DNA of 64,000 bases, from NCBI RefSeq assembly GCF_913775985.1, contig NZ_CAJYMB010000147.1, positions 248,001 through 312,000 of the forward strand, read 5' to 3'. The stretch comes from an uncultured Pluralibacter sp. Its GTDB lineage: Bacteria; Pseudomonadota; Gammaproteobacteria; Enterobacterales; Enterobacteriaceae. Below, in pieces: positions 1 to 9,134 of this stretch (position 1 is its first letter; each line of letters starts with the position of its first letter). A model generated the notes under the pieces. It had not been told where the DNA came from. It made no database searches and saw nothing but the letters and a program-made list of their open reading frames with translations. A program made the position numbers and the translations under genes.

Positions 1-1153
1 CGGCAATTTTCTTTTCCACCTCGGCCACCTGGGCGTGGTCGTGCAGCAGGGTATAGGTCAGATCGAACTGGGTGCTGGCGCCCGGTTGCAGCTGCTTCAC
101 GCGCTTCTGCTGGCGCTCGATGGTGACCGGATAGGCGTAGCTGGTGCCCGGTTCGATGCCGGTGACGTAGCCCTGCTTGAGGGTATCGGTGTTCTTCCAC
201 ATCGTCAGTACCGGCAACTGTTCGGTGTTAAAGGCGATAGACGCGCCTTTATCCCCCGCCTTGTTGACCACCGCCGCCAGCGTCTGGTGATTGCTGTCGG
301 AGAGAGGCTGGATATTGAACACCATCTCGTCGAAATCTTTGGTCGGGCCGGCATAGGTTTGCCACGCTTTCAGCCCGCCTTTGGCGTAATCGTTAAACGG
401 GCTGACGCCGGCCATCGGTGCCAGGAAGCGCGCGCCGTCTTCCAGAATCGGCGTGCCGAAGTTGCTGTGGTAGATAATCTGGTAGTCGTGCGGGTAGTCC
501 GCGTGGTTGGTCAGCACGTCGTGCAGGCTGAAGCTGTTGCTGCCCGGCACGTAGCGCAGCTCGGTCAGGGTCTGCAAATCGGCCTTTTTAAAGGTGCTCT
601 CTTTGATCAGCCCGCGCACCCGAATTTCGTAAGGCGCGGCGTCGGCCACTTCGACTTCAACCCGCGATACCGGCGTATTTCCCGCTTTGCCGTGCAGGGT
701 GTACAGCTGCCCGTCGGCCCGTACCGGGTGGCCGGTCCACTCGTAGCCGCAGCGCACCATCATTTCATTGAATCCTTCCAGCCAGCCGAGGCCGTTGCGG
801 CTTTCCAGATTGATGAACGCCGGGTTGACCACTTCTTTGACCGGCGAATCCCAGCCCATCCGCGAGCCGAAACCTTCCACTTTCAGCAGGTTCATGCCGC
901 GCGTGGGGCTAAGGGCGATAGTAAGGCCGCTTTTGCTGCGGATCGTGATGACTTTGCTGCCTTCCTGCCTGCCGCCGTGAAGGACTTTTTGCTCAATGCT
1001 GAACGCGTCGCCGGAGGCCTTCAGCTCCTGGCTGCTAATCTGCCAGTTTCCTTTATCCGTGCCGCTTTCAGCGTCAGTCAGCACCCAGGTTTTTGCCATT
1101 ACAGGCGCGGAAATCAGTACCGCAAGCGCGGATAAAACGAACGTTTTTTTCAT
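1..1153 (-). CDS. Exported DUF4432-type aldose-1-epimerase-like protein (3' end beyond window)
   Basis: The gene starts at the ATG at 1153 and is still open after 384 codons at base 1, so its C-terminus lies outside the window. Residues 1-20 form a signal peptide (basic start, hydrophobic core, PVMA cleavage region), so the product should be periplasmic. The rest resembles DUF4432, a galactose-mutarotase-like beta-sandwich family, with stretches such as SPTRGMNLLKVEG and MGWDSPVKEVVNP. The family is presumed to bind or epimerise sugars; the substrate is unknown. A purine-rich Shine-Dalgarno (AAAGGGACTCACC) precedes the ATG. It points away from darP and may belong to an operon to the left. Confidence 0.75.
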   Translation of the reverse strand, partial: MKKTFVLSALAVLISAPVMAKTWVLTDAESGTDKGNWQISSQELKASGDAFSIEQKVLHGGRQEGSKVITIRSKSGLTIALSPTRGMNLLKVEGFGSRMGWDSPVKEVVNPAFINLESRNGLGWLEGFNEMMVRCGYEWTGHPVRADGQLYTLHGKAGNTPVSRVEVEVADAAPYEIRVRGLIKESTFKKADLQTLTELRYVPGSNSFSLHDVLTNHADYPHDYQIIYHSNFGTPILEDGARFLAPMAGVSPFNDYAKGGLKAWQTYAGPTKDFDEMVFNIQPLSDSNHQTLAAVVNKAGDKGASIAFNTEQLPVLTMWKNTDTLKQGYVTGIEPGTSYAYPVTIERQQKRVKQLQPGASTQFDLTYTLLHDHAQVAEVEKKIA

Positions 1154-1400
1154 GGTGAGTCCCTTTAGCTGAATCGGTTGTGTTGTGTGCAACAAAATCT
1201 AGTGGCTAACGGACGGATAAAACGTGAGGTGGCTCACCGGGTGAGAAAATGCGCAATCTGGTGGGGTGTGAAGGTGACGGTTGTTGTTTTTCTATGCAAA
1301 AAGGAGCGCGTGTTGCTTAGATGTTGTGAAGTGCAGTGTTTTTAGCTTTAACGATTCAGCTGGCGAGATTTTTTTTTAATGATGCGAAGACAGGCAAACC

Positions 1401-1428
1401 AAAAGGCACCCGGGGCGTAATCCCCGGG
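1401..1428 (-). terminator. Rho-independent terminator of darP
   Basis: A perfect 7-bp stem (CCCGGGG at 1409-1415, CCCCGGG at 1422-1428) with a 6-nt loop. On the minus strand it is followed by TGCCTTTTGG, a short T tract. It lies 9 nt past the darP stop codon. Confidence 0.75.
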
Positions 1429-1436
1429 CGGACGGA

Positions 1437-1991
1437 TTACTCTGCGCTTTCGGAAAGTTCGCGCAGGTACTGGAAGATCTGACGCGCCGACTTCGGCGGC
1501 TTATTCCCGTCTTTCTCTTTTTTGGCGTTGCGGATCAGCGATCGCAGCTGCTGGCGGTCGGCATTCGGCCACAGTTTCAGCACCTCGGCCACGGCGTCGT
1601 CACCTTCGTCAATCAGGCGATCGCGCAGCTGCTCCAGCTTGTGGAACAGGGCAACCTGCTGGTTGTGGCGGTTTTTCAGCTTGTCCAGCGCCTGGCGAAT
1701 GGGATCCACGTCGCGCTGGCGCAGCAGTTTGCCGATCAGCTGCAGCTGGCGGCGGCGGCCCTCTTTCTTAATACGCTGCGCAAGTTCAATGGCGCTGCGC
1801 AGGTCGTCGTCCAGCGGAATTTTATCCAGCGCGTTTTTACCCAGGTCCACCAGTTCGGCGCCGAGCTGTTTTAATTCTTCCGCATCGCGCTTAATTTCGC
1901 TTTTGCTGACCCAGATGATTTCATCATCTTCATCGTCGATTTCATCATCGCCGGGCACGTCGTCGAGCCAGTCTTCGGGCTGCTTTGTCAT
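1437..1991 (-). CDS. darP: DarP (YjgA), 50S ribosome assembly factor
   Basis: A 184-residue protein almost identical to E. coli YjgA/DarP (183 aa), a ribosome-associated protein needed for efficient late assembly of the large subunit. The start at 1991 is chosen because the protein then begins [16 protein letters not shown] like E. coli and has an AAGGAACC ribosome site; an upstream in-frame ATG at 2066 would add 25 non-conserved residues. An acidic N-terminus (about residues 8-27) precedes a basic, helical body with runs such as [20 protein letters not shown], suited to rRNA binding. It is divergent from pmbA, as in E. coli. Confidence 0.97.
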   Translation of the reverse strand: MTKQPEDWLDDVPGDDEIDDEDDEIIWVSKSEIKRDAEELKQLGAELVDLGKNALDKIPLDDDLRSAIELAQRIKKEGRRRQLQLIGKLLRQRDVDPIRQALDKLKNRHNQQVALFHKLEQLRDRLIDEGDDAVAEVLKLWPNADRQQLRSLIRNAKKEKDGNKPPKSARQIFQYLRELSESAE

Positions 1992-2086
1992 TTCAGGTTC
2001 CTTAAAAAAGAGACACATGTTATCAGTTAAGGCGAGCACTGAAAAACGGTTATCTGTTAGACTCAAGTCAAACTCCTTTCTACATT

Positions 2087-3439
2087 ATGGCATTAGCGAT
2101 GAAAGTAATCACACAGGTTGCAGAACAGCGTAAAGCACTGGAAAAGGCCGTCTCCACCGCGCTGGAACTGGCGTCCGGCAAATCTGATGGCGCGGAAGTT
2201 TCGGTCAGCAAGACCACCGGCATTGGCGTGAGCACCCGCTATGGCGAAGTGGAAAATGTGGAATTCAACAGTGACGGCGCGCTAGGCATTACGGTGTACC
2301 ACCAGAATCGCAAAGGCAGCGCCTCATCAACCGATCTCAGCCCCGACGCCATTGCCCGCACCGTGCAGGCGGCGCTGGACATCGCCCGCTACACCTCGCC
2401 GGATCCTTACGCGGGCGTGGCGGAAAAAGATCTGCTGGCGTTCGATGCGCCGGATCTTGACCTGTTTCATCCGGCGGAAGTCTCTCCCGATGAAGCTATC
2501 GATATGGCGGCCCGCGCCGAGCAGGCCGCGCTGAAAGCCGACAAGCGTATTACCAACACCGAAGGCGGCAGCTTTAACAGCCATTACGGCATTCGGGTCT
2601 TCGGCAACAGCCACGGCATGCTGCAAAGCTACTGCTCGACCCGCCACTCGCTCTCCAGCAGCGTGATTGCCGAAGAGAACGGCGATATGGAGCGCGATTA
2701 CGCCTACACCATCGGCCGCGCGCTGGGGGATTTGCAGAGCCCGGAAGCGGTAGGTGCGGAATGCGCCGAGCGCACCCTGTCGCGCCTGTCGCCGCGCAAG
2801 CTCTCCACCATGAAAGCGCCGGTGATTTTCGCCAACGAAGTGGCCACCGGGCTGTTTGGTCACCTGGTGGGCGCGATTGCCGGCGGTTCGGTATACCGCA
2901 AGTCCACCTTCCTGCTGGACTCCCTCGGCAAGCAGATCCTGCCCGAGTGGCTGACCATTGAAGAACATCCGCACAAACTCAAGGGGCTGGCCTCTACGCC
3001 GTTTGACAGCGAAGGCGTTGCCACTACCCGCCGCGATATTATTAAAGACGGCGTGCTGACCCAGTGGCTGCTGACCAACTACTCCGCGCGCAAGCTGGGG
3101 CTGAAAAGCACCGGGCACGCGGGCGGCATCCACAACTGGCTGATTGCCGGCCAGGGACTGAGCTTTGCCCAGCTGCTCAAAGAGATGGGCACCGGCCTGC
3201 TGGTGACCGAGCTGATGGGGCAGGGCGTCAGCGGCGTGACCGGCGACTATTCCCGCGGCGCGTCCGGCTTCTGGGTTGAAAACGGTGAAATTCAGTATCC
3301 GGTGAGCGAAATTACCATCGCCGGTAACCTGAAAGAGATGTGGCGCAATATCGCCACCGTGGCGGACGATATTGAAACCCGCAGCAATATTCAGTGCGGC
3401 TCCGTACTGCTGCCGGAGATGAAAATCGCCGGCCAATAA
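2087..3439 (+). CDS. pmbA: PmbA/TldE, partner subunit of the TldD/TldE metalloprotease
   Basis: A 450-residue protein matching E. coli PmbA (TldE) in length and along its whole sequence, starting MALAMKV. TldE forms a heterodimer with TldD; the pair matures microcin B17 by removing its leader and degrades the CcdA antitoxin. TldE lacks the HExxxH zinc site, which TldD carries, and none is visible here. The conserved glycine-rich C-terminal segments ([25 protein letters not shown]) are present. A second ATG at 2099 is possible because the first has a weak ribosome site. TldD is not in this window. Confidence 0.97.
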   Translation: MALAMKVITQVAEQRKALEKAVSTALELASGKSDGAEVSVSKTTGIGVSTRYGEVENVEFNSDGALGITVYHQNRKGSASSTDLSPDAIARTVQAALDIARYTSPDPYAGVAEKDLLAFDAPDLDLFHPAEVSPDEAIDMAARAEQAALKADKRITNTEGGSFNSHYGIRVFGNSHGMLQSYCSTRHSLSSSVIAEENGDMERDYAYTIGRALGDLQSPEAVGAECAERTLSRLSPRKLSTMKAPVIFANEVATGLFGHLVGAIAGGSVYRKSTFLLDSLGKQILPEWLTIEEHPHKLKGLASTPFDSEGVATTRRDIIKDGVLTQWLLTNYSARKLGLKSTGHAGGIHNWLIAGQGLSFAQLLKEMGTGLLVTELMGQGVSGVTGDYSRGASGFWVENGEIQYPVSEITIAGNLKEMWRNIATVADDIETRSNIQCGSVLLPEMKIAGQ

Positions 3440-3454
3440 CAGGTTTATCCTGCA

Positions 3455-3480
3455 GGGCGCCCTCGCGGCGCCCTTTTGTT
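3455..3480 (+). terminator. Terminator after pmbA
   Basis: A perfect 7-bp stem (GGGCGCC 3455-3461, GGCGCCC 3467-3473) with a 5-nt loop, followed by TTTTGTT. It separates pmbA from cybC, suggesting cybC has its own promoter or is reached by read-through. Confidence 0.8.
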
Positions 3481-3505
3481 ATCCATAATAAGAAGGAAGT
3501 GAGCA

Positions 3506-3892
3506 ATGCATAAAAAACTCCTGGCGATGCTGACCGCATCAGCGCTGGTGCTGGCCGCTGCGCCCGCGCTGGCAGATCTGGCCGATGATATGGACACCCT
3601 GGCCGCTAACCTGAAAGTGGTGCAAAAAACCACCGATGCGGCGCAGATGAAAGAGGCGCTCGGCAAGATGCGCGCAGCGGCGCTGGACGCGCAAAAGCAA
3701 ACGCCGCCGAAGCTGGAAGACAAAGCCGCTAACGGTCCGGAAATGACCGACTTCCGCCACGGTTTCGACATTCTGGTTGGCCAGATTGACGGCGCCATCA
3801 AGCTGGCAGATGAGGGGAAAGTGAAAGAAGCGCAGGCGGCTGCTGAGGATCTGGCAAAAACCCGCAACGCCTATCACAAGAAGTACCGTTAA
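3506..3892 (+). CDS. cybC: Soluble cytochrome b562
   Basis: A 128-residue precursor with a 22-residue signal peptide, giving a mature four-helix-bundle haem protein starting ADLADDM, close to E. coli cytochrome b562. The two axial haem ligands are present: Met7 of the mature chain (residue 29) and His102 (residue 124, in RNAYHKKYR). It acts in the periplasm as a small electron carrier whose partners are poorly known. The ribosome site GAAGGAAGTGAGC precedes the ATG. Gene order pmbA-cybC is as in E. coli. Confidence 0.96.
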   Translation: MHKKLLAMLTASALVLAAAPALADLADDMDTLAANLKVVQKTTDAAQMKEALGKMRAAALDAQKQTPPKLEDKAANGPEMTDFRHGFDILVGQIDGAIKLADEGKVKEAQAAAEDLAKTRNAYHKKYR

Positions 3893-3930
3893 TTCCCGCG
3901 GCGCGCCCGGAGAGGGCGTGCCGGAATAAT

Positions 3931-3962
3931 AAAGCACCCGCCGGCGGCGGGTGCTTTTTTTC
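3931..3962 (+). terminator. Strong terminator between convergent cybC and the fucU-like gene
   Basis: AAAGCACCCGCC pairs with GGCGGGTGCTTT and is followed on the plus strand by seven T residues. The A run on its left makes it usable from the minus strand as well, so it may serve both convergent genes. Confidence 0.9.
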
Positions 3963-3967
3963 TGGGG

Positions 3968-4387
3968 CTATACGATAACCGGTGCCACCGTCAGCAGCAG
4001 ATTGGCAAAGCGGCGCGTTTCGCCAGAGGCAATCACCAGATGGGTGTCCGGGGACTTCGCCAGCGCGTAAAAATCCGCCCGCTCTCTTTGCTCGATATCC
4101 ATGCCGGCCGGCAGCAGCGCCTGGTATTCTGCGGCGATGGTATTGTTAAAGTCGTCCGGCCACGCCATGCACACCGCGCGCTCGACATTAATATACTGCA
4201 GCAGCTTTTCCAGAATCAGCACGCTGCTTACGGTGCCCGGCGCGAAGTTAAGGTAAATACGCGTCGCATTTTCCGCGGCATTATTAATGCAGGCGTAATT
4301 GGCGTCGGCAATCAGAATATTGGATTTATGCCCGCACTGGGCCAGTGCCTGCAGCAGCGGCGGATGGATAATATCGGTCTTGATCAT
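3968..4387 (-). CDS. RbsD/FucU family sugar mutarotase
   Basis: A 139-residue protein of the RbsD/FucU family, cytoplasmic decameric enzymes that interconvert anomers of ribose or fucose. Family hallmarks visible are the N-terminal GH pair (residues 19-20), the following IADANY (compare SDAHFP in FucU), and the C-terminal ERADFYALAKSPDTHLVIAS segment with the conserved Tyr and the GET region. It is more FucU-like than RbsD-like, but the substrate cannot be read from sequence. GGGAG lies 8 nt before the ATG. It lies downstream of a LacI-type regulator and TRAP transporter genes on the same strand, suggesting it presents the right anomer of an imported sugar to later enzymes. Confidence 0.85.
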   Translation of the reverse strand: MIKTDIIHPPLLQALAQCGHKSNILIADANYACINNAAENATRIYLNFAPGTVSSVLILEKLLQYINVERAVCMAWPDDFNNTIAAEYQALLPAGMDIEQRERADFYALAKSPDTHLVIASGETRRFANLLLTVAPVIV

Positions 4388-4488
4388 GAGTTAACTCCCT
4401 GGTGCCGCGGAAATAAGCCGCGGCTTGCTGGTTACTTGCAAAAAGTGCCGTCGTGAATATCCAGCCGTTATCGACGCGGCTGGCGTGT

Positions 4489-5553
4489 CTAAATATTGGC
4501 GCCGTTCTCGCCCTCCGGAACACGCACCGACTCGCGCACGATAAGCTGCGGTGCAAACAGCTGCTCCTGCGGCGGGCACCGGGGATCGTCGATGCGCGTG
4601 ATAAGCCGGTCGATCATCAGCTCTGCCATCTCGCGCAGCGGCGGCATCACCGAGGTCAAACCCGGGGTGACCAGGCCGGCCAGCAGGATATTGTCGATGC
4701 CCACCAGTGACATATCCCGCGGGATAGCAACGCCCGCCCGGCGCAGGCCGCCCATCAGGCCGATAGCCAGCGCGTCGTTGATGGCGACAATGCTGTCCGG
4801 GCGCACGCCGCTCTCGATAACCTGCGCGGCCAGCGCCTGGCCCAGCTCGCTCATCTCTGTGTCGCCGTAGGCGGAGCGGGCTTTGCCTTCAATAATTCTG
4901 CCTTCCACATCGATGCCCGCTTCGCGCAGCGCGGCGAGAAAGCCGCCAACTTTACAGCCGCGGCCAACGGTGGGGGTGGCTTCGGTAACGAAGACCGGGC
5001 TGCGGCAGCCGCGATCCAGCAGGTGCTGCACCGCCATCCGCCCGGCGGCCTCGTTATCCATGGAAATTGTGTCAAAGCGGGGAAGCGCGCCGCCGCTGTC
5101 GGCAGACATTCTGCTGTCGTAATTAATCATGATCATGCCCTTGCGGGCCGCCTGGCGAAAATGCGGTTTCTCCATGTCGCTGGCGGCAACGATGATGCCG
5201 CGCACGCCGTGGGCGAACATATCCTCGATAAAGGCGCTCTCTTCGCTCTCTTTGCGGTAGGTGTTGCCCAGCAGCACCCGGAACTGGCGGCTGCCGGCGG
5301 CTAAATCTACCTCGCGCGCCAGCGCCGCAAAGCTCGGGTTGACGATGGAGGGCACCAGCAGGCCGATCATCCGCGCCTGGCCTGTTTTCAGCTGCTGGGC
5401 GGCGCGGTTAGGTGAGTATCCCAGCGCGGCCATTGCGTCTTCGATGCGCTTGAGCGTCTCTTTGCGCATCTGATCGGTGCGCCCGTTCAGCACGTTGGAC
5501 ACGGTGCTCACCGACACGCCGGCGTGCTGCGCAACATCACGAATATTAGCCAT
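4489..5553 (-). CDS. LacI-family transcriptional regulator
   Basis: A 354-residue repressor-type protein. Residues 1-25 form the classical LacI helix-turn-helix (IRDVAQHAGVSVSTVSNVLN), followed by the hinge helix region (SPNRAAQQLKTGQ) and a periplasmic-binding-protein-like sensor domain. The start has AAGGAA upstream. Its position between the mutarotase and the TRAP permease genes suggests it controls this catabolic unit in response to the imported sugar or acid. A terminator-like hairpin separates it from the permease gene, so it may have its own promoter. The ligand is unknown. Confidence 0.92.
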   Translation of the reverse strand: MANIRDVAQHAGVSVSTVSNVLNGRTDQMRKETLKRIEDAMAALGYSPNRAAQQLKTGQARMIGLLVPSIVNPSFAALAREVDLAAGSRQFRVLLGNTYRKESEESAFIEDMFAHGVRGIIVAASDMEKPHFRQAARKGMIMINYDSRMSADSGGALPRFDTISMDNEAAGRMAVQHLLDRGCRSPVFVTEATPTVGRGCKVGGFLAALREAGIDVEGRIIEGKARSAYGDTEMSELGQALAAQVIESGVRPDSIVAINDALAIGLMGGLRRAGVAIPRDMSLVGIDNILLAGLVTPGLTSVMPPLREMAELMIDRLITRIDDPRCPPQEQLFAPQLIVRESVRVPEGENGANI

Positions 5554-5685
5554 ACTGTTCCTTATCTTGACGGGGCCCGGCCAGCGGGGTCAGGGCAGCA
5601 GTTATCCGTCGTAAACTTCACTCATTTGTCCGTTAATATACCCGCTGCGGGCGCGCGCCGCTAAACAGAAGGCGCGCCCGGCTGC

Positions 5686-5713
5686 AAAAACAGCGGGAGC
5701 GCCTCGCTCCCGC
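5686..5713 (-). terminator. Terminator downstream of the TRAP permease gene
   Basis: A perfect 9-bp stem (GCGGGAGCG 5693-5701, CGCTCCCGC 5705-5713) with a 3-nt loop. On the minus strand it is followed by TGTTTTTGC. It lies 8 nt beyond the permease stop codon. Confidence 0.85.
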
Positions 5714-5721
5714 CGCAATCG

Positions 5722-7596
5722 CTAGTAGCCCGCCAGCCCCGGCAGCCAGGTGGTCAGGAAAGGCACCAGCGCCACGATAATGATGCCGACAAACACCACC
5801 GCCAGATATTTCGCCATCGGGCGGATCACATGCTTCATCTCAACGCCGCAGATGGTGCAGGTGGTATACAGACCCAGCCCAATCGGCGGCGAGAACAGCC
5901 CGAAGCCCATCGCCAGAATCATCACGATGCCGAAGTGCAGCGGGTTGAAGCCCAGCTGAGTGGCGATCGGCACCAGAATCGGGGCGAAAATGATCAGCGC
6001 CGGCGCGCCTTCCAGCACCGCGCCAAACACGCAGAGAATGACGATAGTCAGCAGCATAAACAGCCATGCGCCGTGCTGCTGGCCGATCCCCACCAGCAGT
6101 TCGGCAATCTGCTGCGGGATCATCTGGATGGTCAGGGCGTAGGAGAGGCTGGTGGCGCAGGCGACGATGAACAGCAGCACGCCGGACAGCGACGCCACGT
6201 TAATGAACATCCGCACCGTGGCTTTCAGGGTCAGCTCGCCAAACGCCAGGCGCCCGACGACGATGGCGTAGACCACCGCGAACGCGGAGATCTCGGTGGA
6301 GGTAGCAATCCCCATCATCACGCCGCGGCCAATCATAAAGATCATCACCAGCCCCACCGCCGCGCCCAGATAGAGCTGCAGCTTGGGACGCATCACCGGA
6401 TAGGCTTCGCTGATGTTAATCCGCCCGCCGAAGCGGTTGGCGGCAATCAGTAGCAGGATCAGCAGGCAGATGGCGGGCACCAGACCGGCAATAAACAGCG
6501 CGCCGATGGAGATATTGGCCACGAAGCCCATCACGATCAGGTTAACGCAGGGCGGAATGGTTTCGGCCATTACCGCAGAAGCGGCAAACACCCCGGCGGC
6601 CTCTTCGCTATCCTGTTTGGCGCGGCGTACGGCGGGCATCAGCACGCCGCCCACGGCGGCCACGTCCGCCAGCTTGGAGCCGGAAATGCCGGAGAAGAAG
6701 GCCATCGACAGCACGGTGGTCATGTTCAGGCCGCCGCGAAAGCGCCCCATGCCGCGCACGATAAGTTCCACCAGCCGGGTGGACATGCCGTTGATCTCCA
6801 TCGCCGCGCCCGCCAGTAAAAAGAACGGGATCGCCAGCAGCACGAAGTGGTCAACCCCCGCCGCCACCTGCTGGGAAAAGAAGACGAACGGCAGGGACGG
6901 ATCGCAGATGAAGAACACCATCGCCGACATCCCCAGCGTAAAGGCGATAGGCACGCCCGCCAGAATGCCGATGACGAAGCAGGCCAGCATCAGGCCCGCC
7001 GCCGCGCTGGACGGATCGTCCATCAGCGAAAGTTTCAGGTAGCCCAGCAGCGCCAGCCCGGCAATGCCGACCGCGCTTATCAGGATCGTTCGCCAGCTGG
7101 CGCGCAGGGCGTGCTCGAGAGCGGCGATCATCATCACCACCGAGCCGATCAGTACCGGGATCACGTAGATAATCTGCGGCAGGCCGGTTTCGGTAGTTTG
7201 CACCCGGGCGGCCTGCACCAGATCGTAGCTGGAGACCACCAGCCCAACCGACACCAGAAACAGCACCCAGCGGCTGGCGTGCACCACGTAGGGGCGAACG
7301 CTGTCGGGAAGAAAGCGCAGGAACAGATCGACGCCAATGTGGCCGCCGCGCCCGGTGCAGGTGGCAACGCCGAAAAATACCAGCGCGATCATCAGCGCGC
7401 GGGCAACCTCTTCGGCCCAGTGGATCGGCGAATGCAGCGCGTAGCGCCAGATAACCGACATAAAGACCACCAGCACGTTAATGAACAGCACCAGCGCGCC
7501 GGCCCAGGAGGTCAGCGTGGTCAATCCGTGGCTCAGGCGGCTCAGAAAGGCAACCGGAAGATCGTCATTGCGTCTCGCCATCGATGTTTCAGCCAT
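5722..7596 (-). CDS. TRAP transporter permease, fused small (DctQ) and large (DctM) subunits
   Basis: A 624-residue membrane protein. The first ~170 residues are a four-helix DctQ-like small subunit (the HWAEEVARALMIALVFFGVA region is typical), then a linker helix, then a DctM large subunit with about twelve hydrophobic segments and signatures such as SGISGSKLADVAAVG, IPPCVNLIVMG and FGLFSPPIGLGLY. TRAP permeases use a sodium gradient to import acids or sugars delivered by a periplasmic binding protein, encoded just upstream. The ATG at 7596 is preferred to the one at 7608 because GAGGT lies 5 nt before it. DctQ and DctM are usually separate proteins; fused forms are a known minority. Confidence 0.93.
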   Translation of the reverse strand: MAETSMARRNDDLPVAFLSRLSHGLTTLTSWAGALVLFINVLVVFMSVIWRYALHSPIHWAEEVARALMIALVFFGVATCTGRGGHIGVDLFLRFLPDSVRPYVVHASRWVLFLVSVGLVVSSYDLVQAARVQTTETGLPQIIYVIPVLIGSVVMMIAALEHALRASWRTILISAVGIAGLALLGYLKLSLMDDPSSAAAGLMLACFVIGILAGVPIAFTLGMSAMVFFICDPSLPFVFFSQQVAAGVDHFVLLAIPFFLLAGAAMEINGMSTRLVELIVRGMGRFRGGLNMTTVLSMAFFSGISGSKLADVAAVGGVLMPAVRRAKQDSEEAAGVFAASAVMAETIPPCVNLIVMGFVANISIGALFIAGLVPAICLLILLLIAANRFGGRINISEAYPVMRPKLQLYLGAAVGLVMIFMIGRGVMMGIATSTEISAFAVVYAIVVGRLAFGELTLKATVRMFINVASLSGVLLFIVACATSLSYALTIQMIPQQIAELLVGIGQQHGAWLFMLLTIVILCVFGAVLEGAPALIIFAPILVPIATQLGFNPLHFGIVMILAMGFGLFSPPIGLGLYTTCTICGVEMKHVIRPMAKYLAVVFVGIIIVALVPFLTTWLPGLAGY

Positions 7597-7650
7597 AGTA
7601 CACCTCATCTCAATACGCGGCGCGCCGGGTCAGCGGCGCGCCTGAATGGC

Positions 7651-8691
7651 TTATTGCGCTTTCTCTGCCGTGCTGTCAGAGGCGGTAATCTCCTCCACCA
7701 GCGGCTTCATGTCCGGATACTGCTTCAGGAAGGCGTCCCACACCGGATGGGTCTGCTGGCGGAAGTAGTCCCTGTCGGTTTCGCGGAAGGTCACGCCGTG
7801 CGCCTGCAGATCCTTGATGGCCTGCTCCTCCATCGCGTGCGCCTGCTGGCGCTCGTAGTCGGTAGCCTCTTTGGCTGCCGCCAGCACGTCCGGGCGCAGC
7901 GCTTCGGGGATCCGCTCGAAGCTGCTCTTATTCATGGCGATCATGATCGGGTTGTAGATATGCCGCGTCAGCGTCGCGTTTTTGACTATCTCGTAATATT
8001 TGCTGGAGTAGACGGTGGCCGCATCATGCTCCACGCCATCGATAACGCCCATCTGCAGCGCAGAATAGACCTCACCGCCCGGCATTGGGATGGCAACGGC
8101 ACCCATATGGTTGATGGTGGCGATGAAGTTCGGCACCGGTAATACCCGTATTTTCAGGTTTTTAAGATCTTCTGGTTTTTCAATGGGCTTTTTGGTGTAG
8201 ATATTGCGTGAGCCCAGACTGTAGCCGTAGCCAAGCACCCTGATGTTGGCTTTTGATTCCATCAGCCCGGAGAGGGTTTCGCCGGTTTTACCGTCCAGCG
8301 CTTTGCCCACCTGCTGATAATTGTCAAACAGATAGCCGAGATCGAGCACGCCGATTTGCGGCACCAGCGTGGCCCAGATTGAGGTGCCGGAGATCATCAT
8401 ATTGATCGCGCCAATGCGCACCTGCTGGGTGGCGTCGGCCTCTTTCCCCAGCATCCCGTTGGCGAAGTAGTTCAGTTTGATCTGACCCTTCGTTTTTTCG
8501 TTCTTTTCCAGATTTTCCTGGAAACGCTTAAACCAGACGTAGTGCGCGGAAGTTTGATCCGCGGGAAGCGAAGAGTAAACGCGCAGGTTCAGCGCGGCCT
8601 GAGTCAGATTGACCACCGCGCTGGCTGCCAGCAGCGAGGCGCTCATCAGAGATACTGTGAAAAGCTTGCGTAGGGTAGGAGAAGTTTTCAT
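7651..8691 (-). CDS. TRAP transporter periplasmic solute-binding protein (DctP type)
   Basis: A 346-residue precursor: residues 1-32 are a signal peptide ending near TQAA, and the remainder is a DctP/SiaP fold. The segment LKNLKIRVLPVPNF carries the conserved Arg that binds the substrate carboxylate in most family members, followed by GGEVYSALQMGVIDGVE, the usual dimer/binding loop. This suggests an organic acid or sugar acid as ligand. It is the first gene of the TRAP pair, with 54 nt to the permease and AAGGA before the ATG. An 11-bp inverted repeat lies about 77 bp upstream of the start. Confidence 0.93.
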   Translation of the reverse strand: MKTSPTLRKLFTVSLMSASLLAASAVVNLTQAALNLRVYSSLPADQTSAHYVWFKRFQENLEKNEKTKGQIKLNYFANGMLGKEADATQQVRIGAINMMISGTSIWATLVPQIGVLDLGYLFDNYQQVGKALDGKTGETLSGLMESKANIRVLGYGYSLGSRNIYTKKPIEKPEDLKNLKIRVLPVPNFIATINHMGAVAIPMPGGEVYSALQMGVIDGVEHDAATVYSSKYYEIVKNATLTRHIYNPIMIAMNKSSFERIPEALRPDVLAAAKEATDYERQQAHAMEEQAIKDLQAHGVTFRETDRDYFRQQTHPVWDAFLKQYPDMKPLVEEITASDSTAEKAQ

Positions 8692-8767
8692 CGAATGATC
8701 CTTGGTGATTTTTTATTGTTTTACCCTTTATGCACCCTGACCGCCGGATGCCGGGTAAGGAAAGATC

Positions 8768-8800
8768 TTTCTGTAACGGTTTAGTGTATCGTTACAGAAA
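8768..8800. promoter_or_regulatory. Long inverted repeat, candidate operator of the TRAP unit
   Basis: TTTCTGTAACG (8768-8778) is repeated exactly in inverse as CGTTACAGAAA (8790-8800) with an 11-nt spacer, so the half-sites are 22 bp apart centre to centre, two helical turns. The TGTAACG halves resemble LacI/GntR-type half operators. It lies upstream of dctP and may bind the LacI protein at 4489-5553; this is inference. Confidence 0.5.
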
Positions 8801-9054
8801 ACTATTAGAAGACGCAGGCTAAAGCAAACTGATTGCGTTCAAATTGTGACCGGGAGTTTAAATTTTTGATAATGGATATAGCGCATGCCGGAGAGGGTGT
8901 TGCAGCCGACATTTTCTGTTGATCGGCATCACGTTTGTCCGCGCCGGTCCTCAATCACGAAGTCCTGCCATCGCGAAAACTTATGCAGCTCACACTTTTG
9001 CCATTAAACCCGCCATCCAGAACGCGCGGATCGGCGCCAGTTTCCGCCATAAAC

Positions 9055-9070
9055 CGTGATATTCATCACG
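9055..9070. promoter_or_regulatory. CRP-like site (distal)
   Basis: CGTGA-TATTCA-TCACG has both core halves GTGA and TCAC with the correct 6-bp spacing and is a perfect inverted repeat over its outer six bases. It is 51 bp from the second CRP-like site. Confidence 0.45.
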
Positions 9071-9105
9071 AAAAACCAGCCCTTTATGCTTAACCACGGC
9101 AATTT

Positions 9106-9121
9106 TGTGGGATAGATCACT
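9106..9121. promoter_or_regulatory. CRP-like site (proximal)
   Basis: TGTGG-GATAGA-TCACT, centred at 9113.5, matches the CRP consensus except at the fifth and last positions. A TACAAA at 9164-9169 could be a -10 element; a start near 9175 would put this site at -61.5, a class I position. The promoter is inferred. Confidence 0.45.
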
Positions 9122-9134
9122 TCACCCGCCCGCC

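Noticed and set aside
35..1135. Long plus-strand open frame
   Set aside because: It is the antisense shadow of the DUF4432 gene, which has a signal peptide, a ribosome site and a recognisable family.
2327..3436. 369-codon minus-strand frame
   Set aside because: It is antisense to pmbA; high GC makes long shadow frames common here, and the translation is composition-biased without homology.
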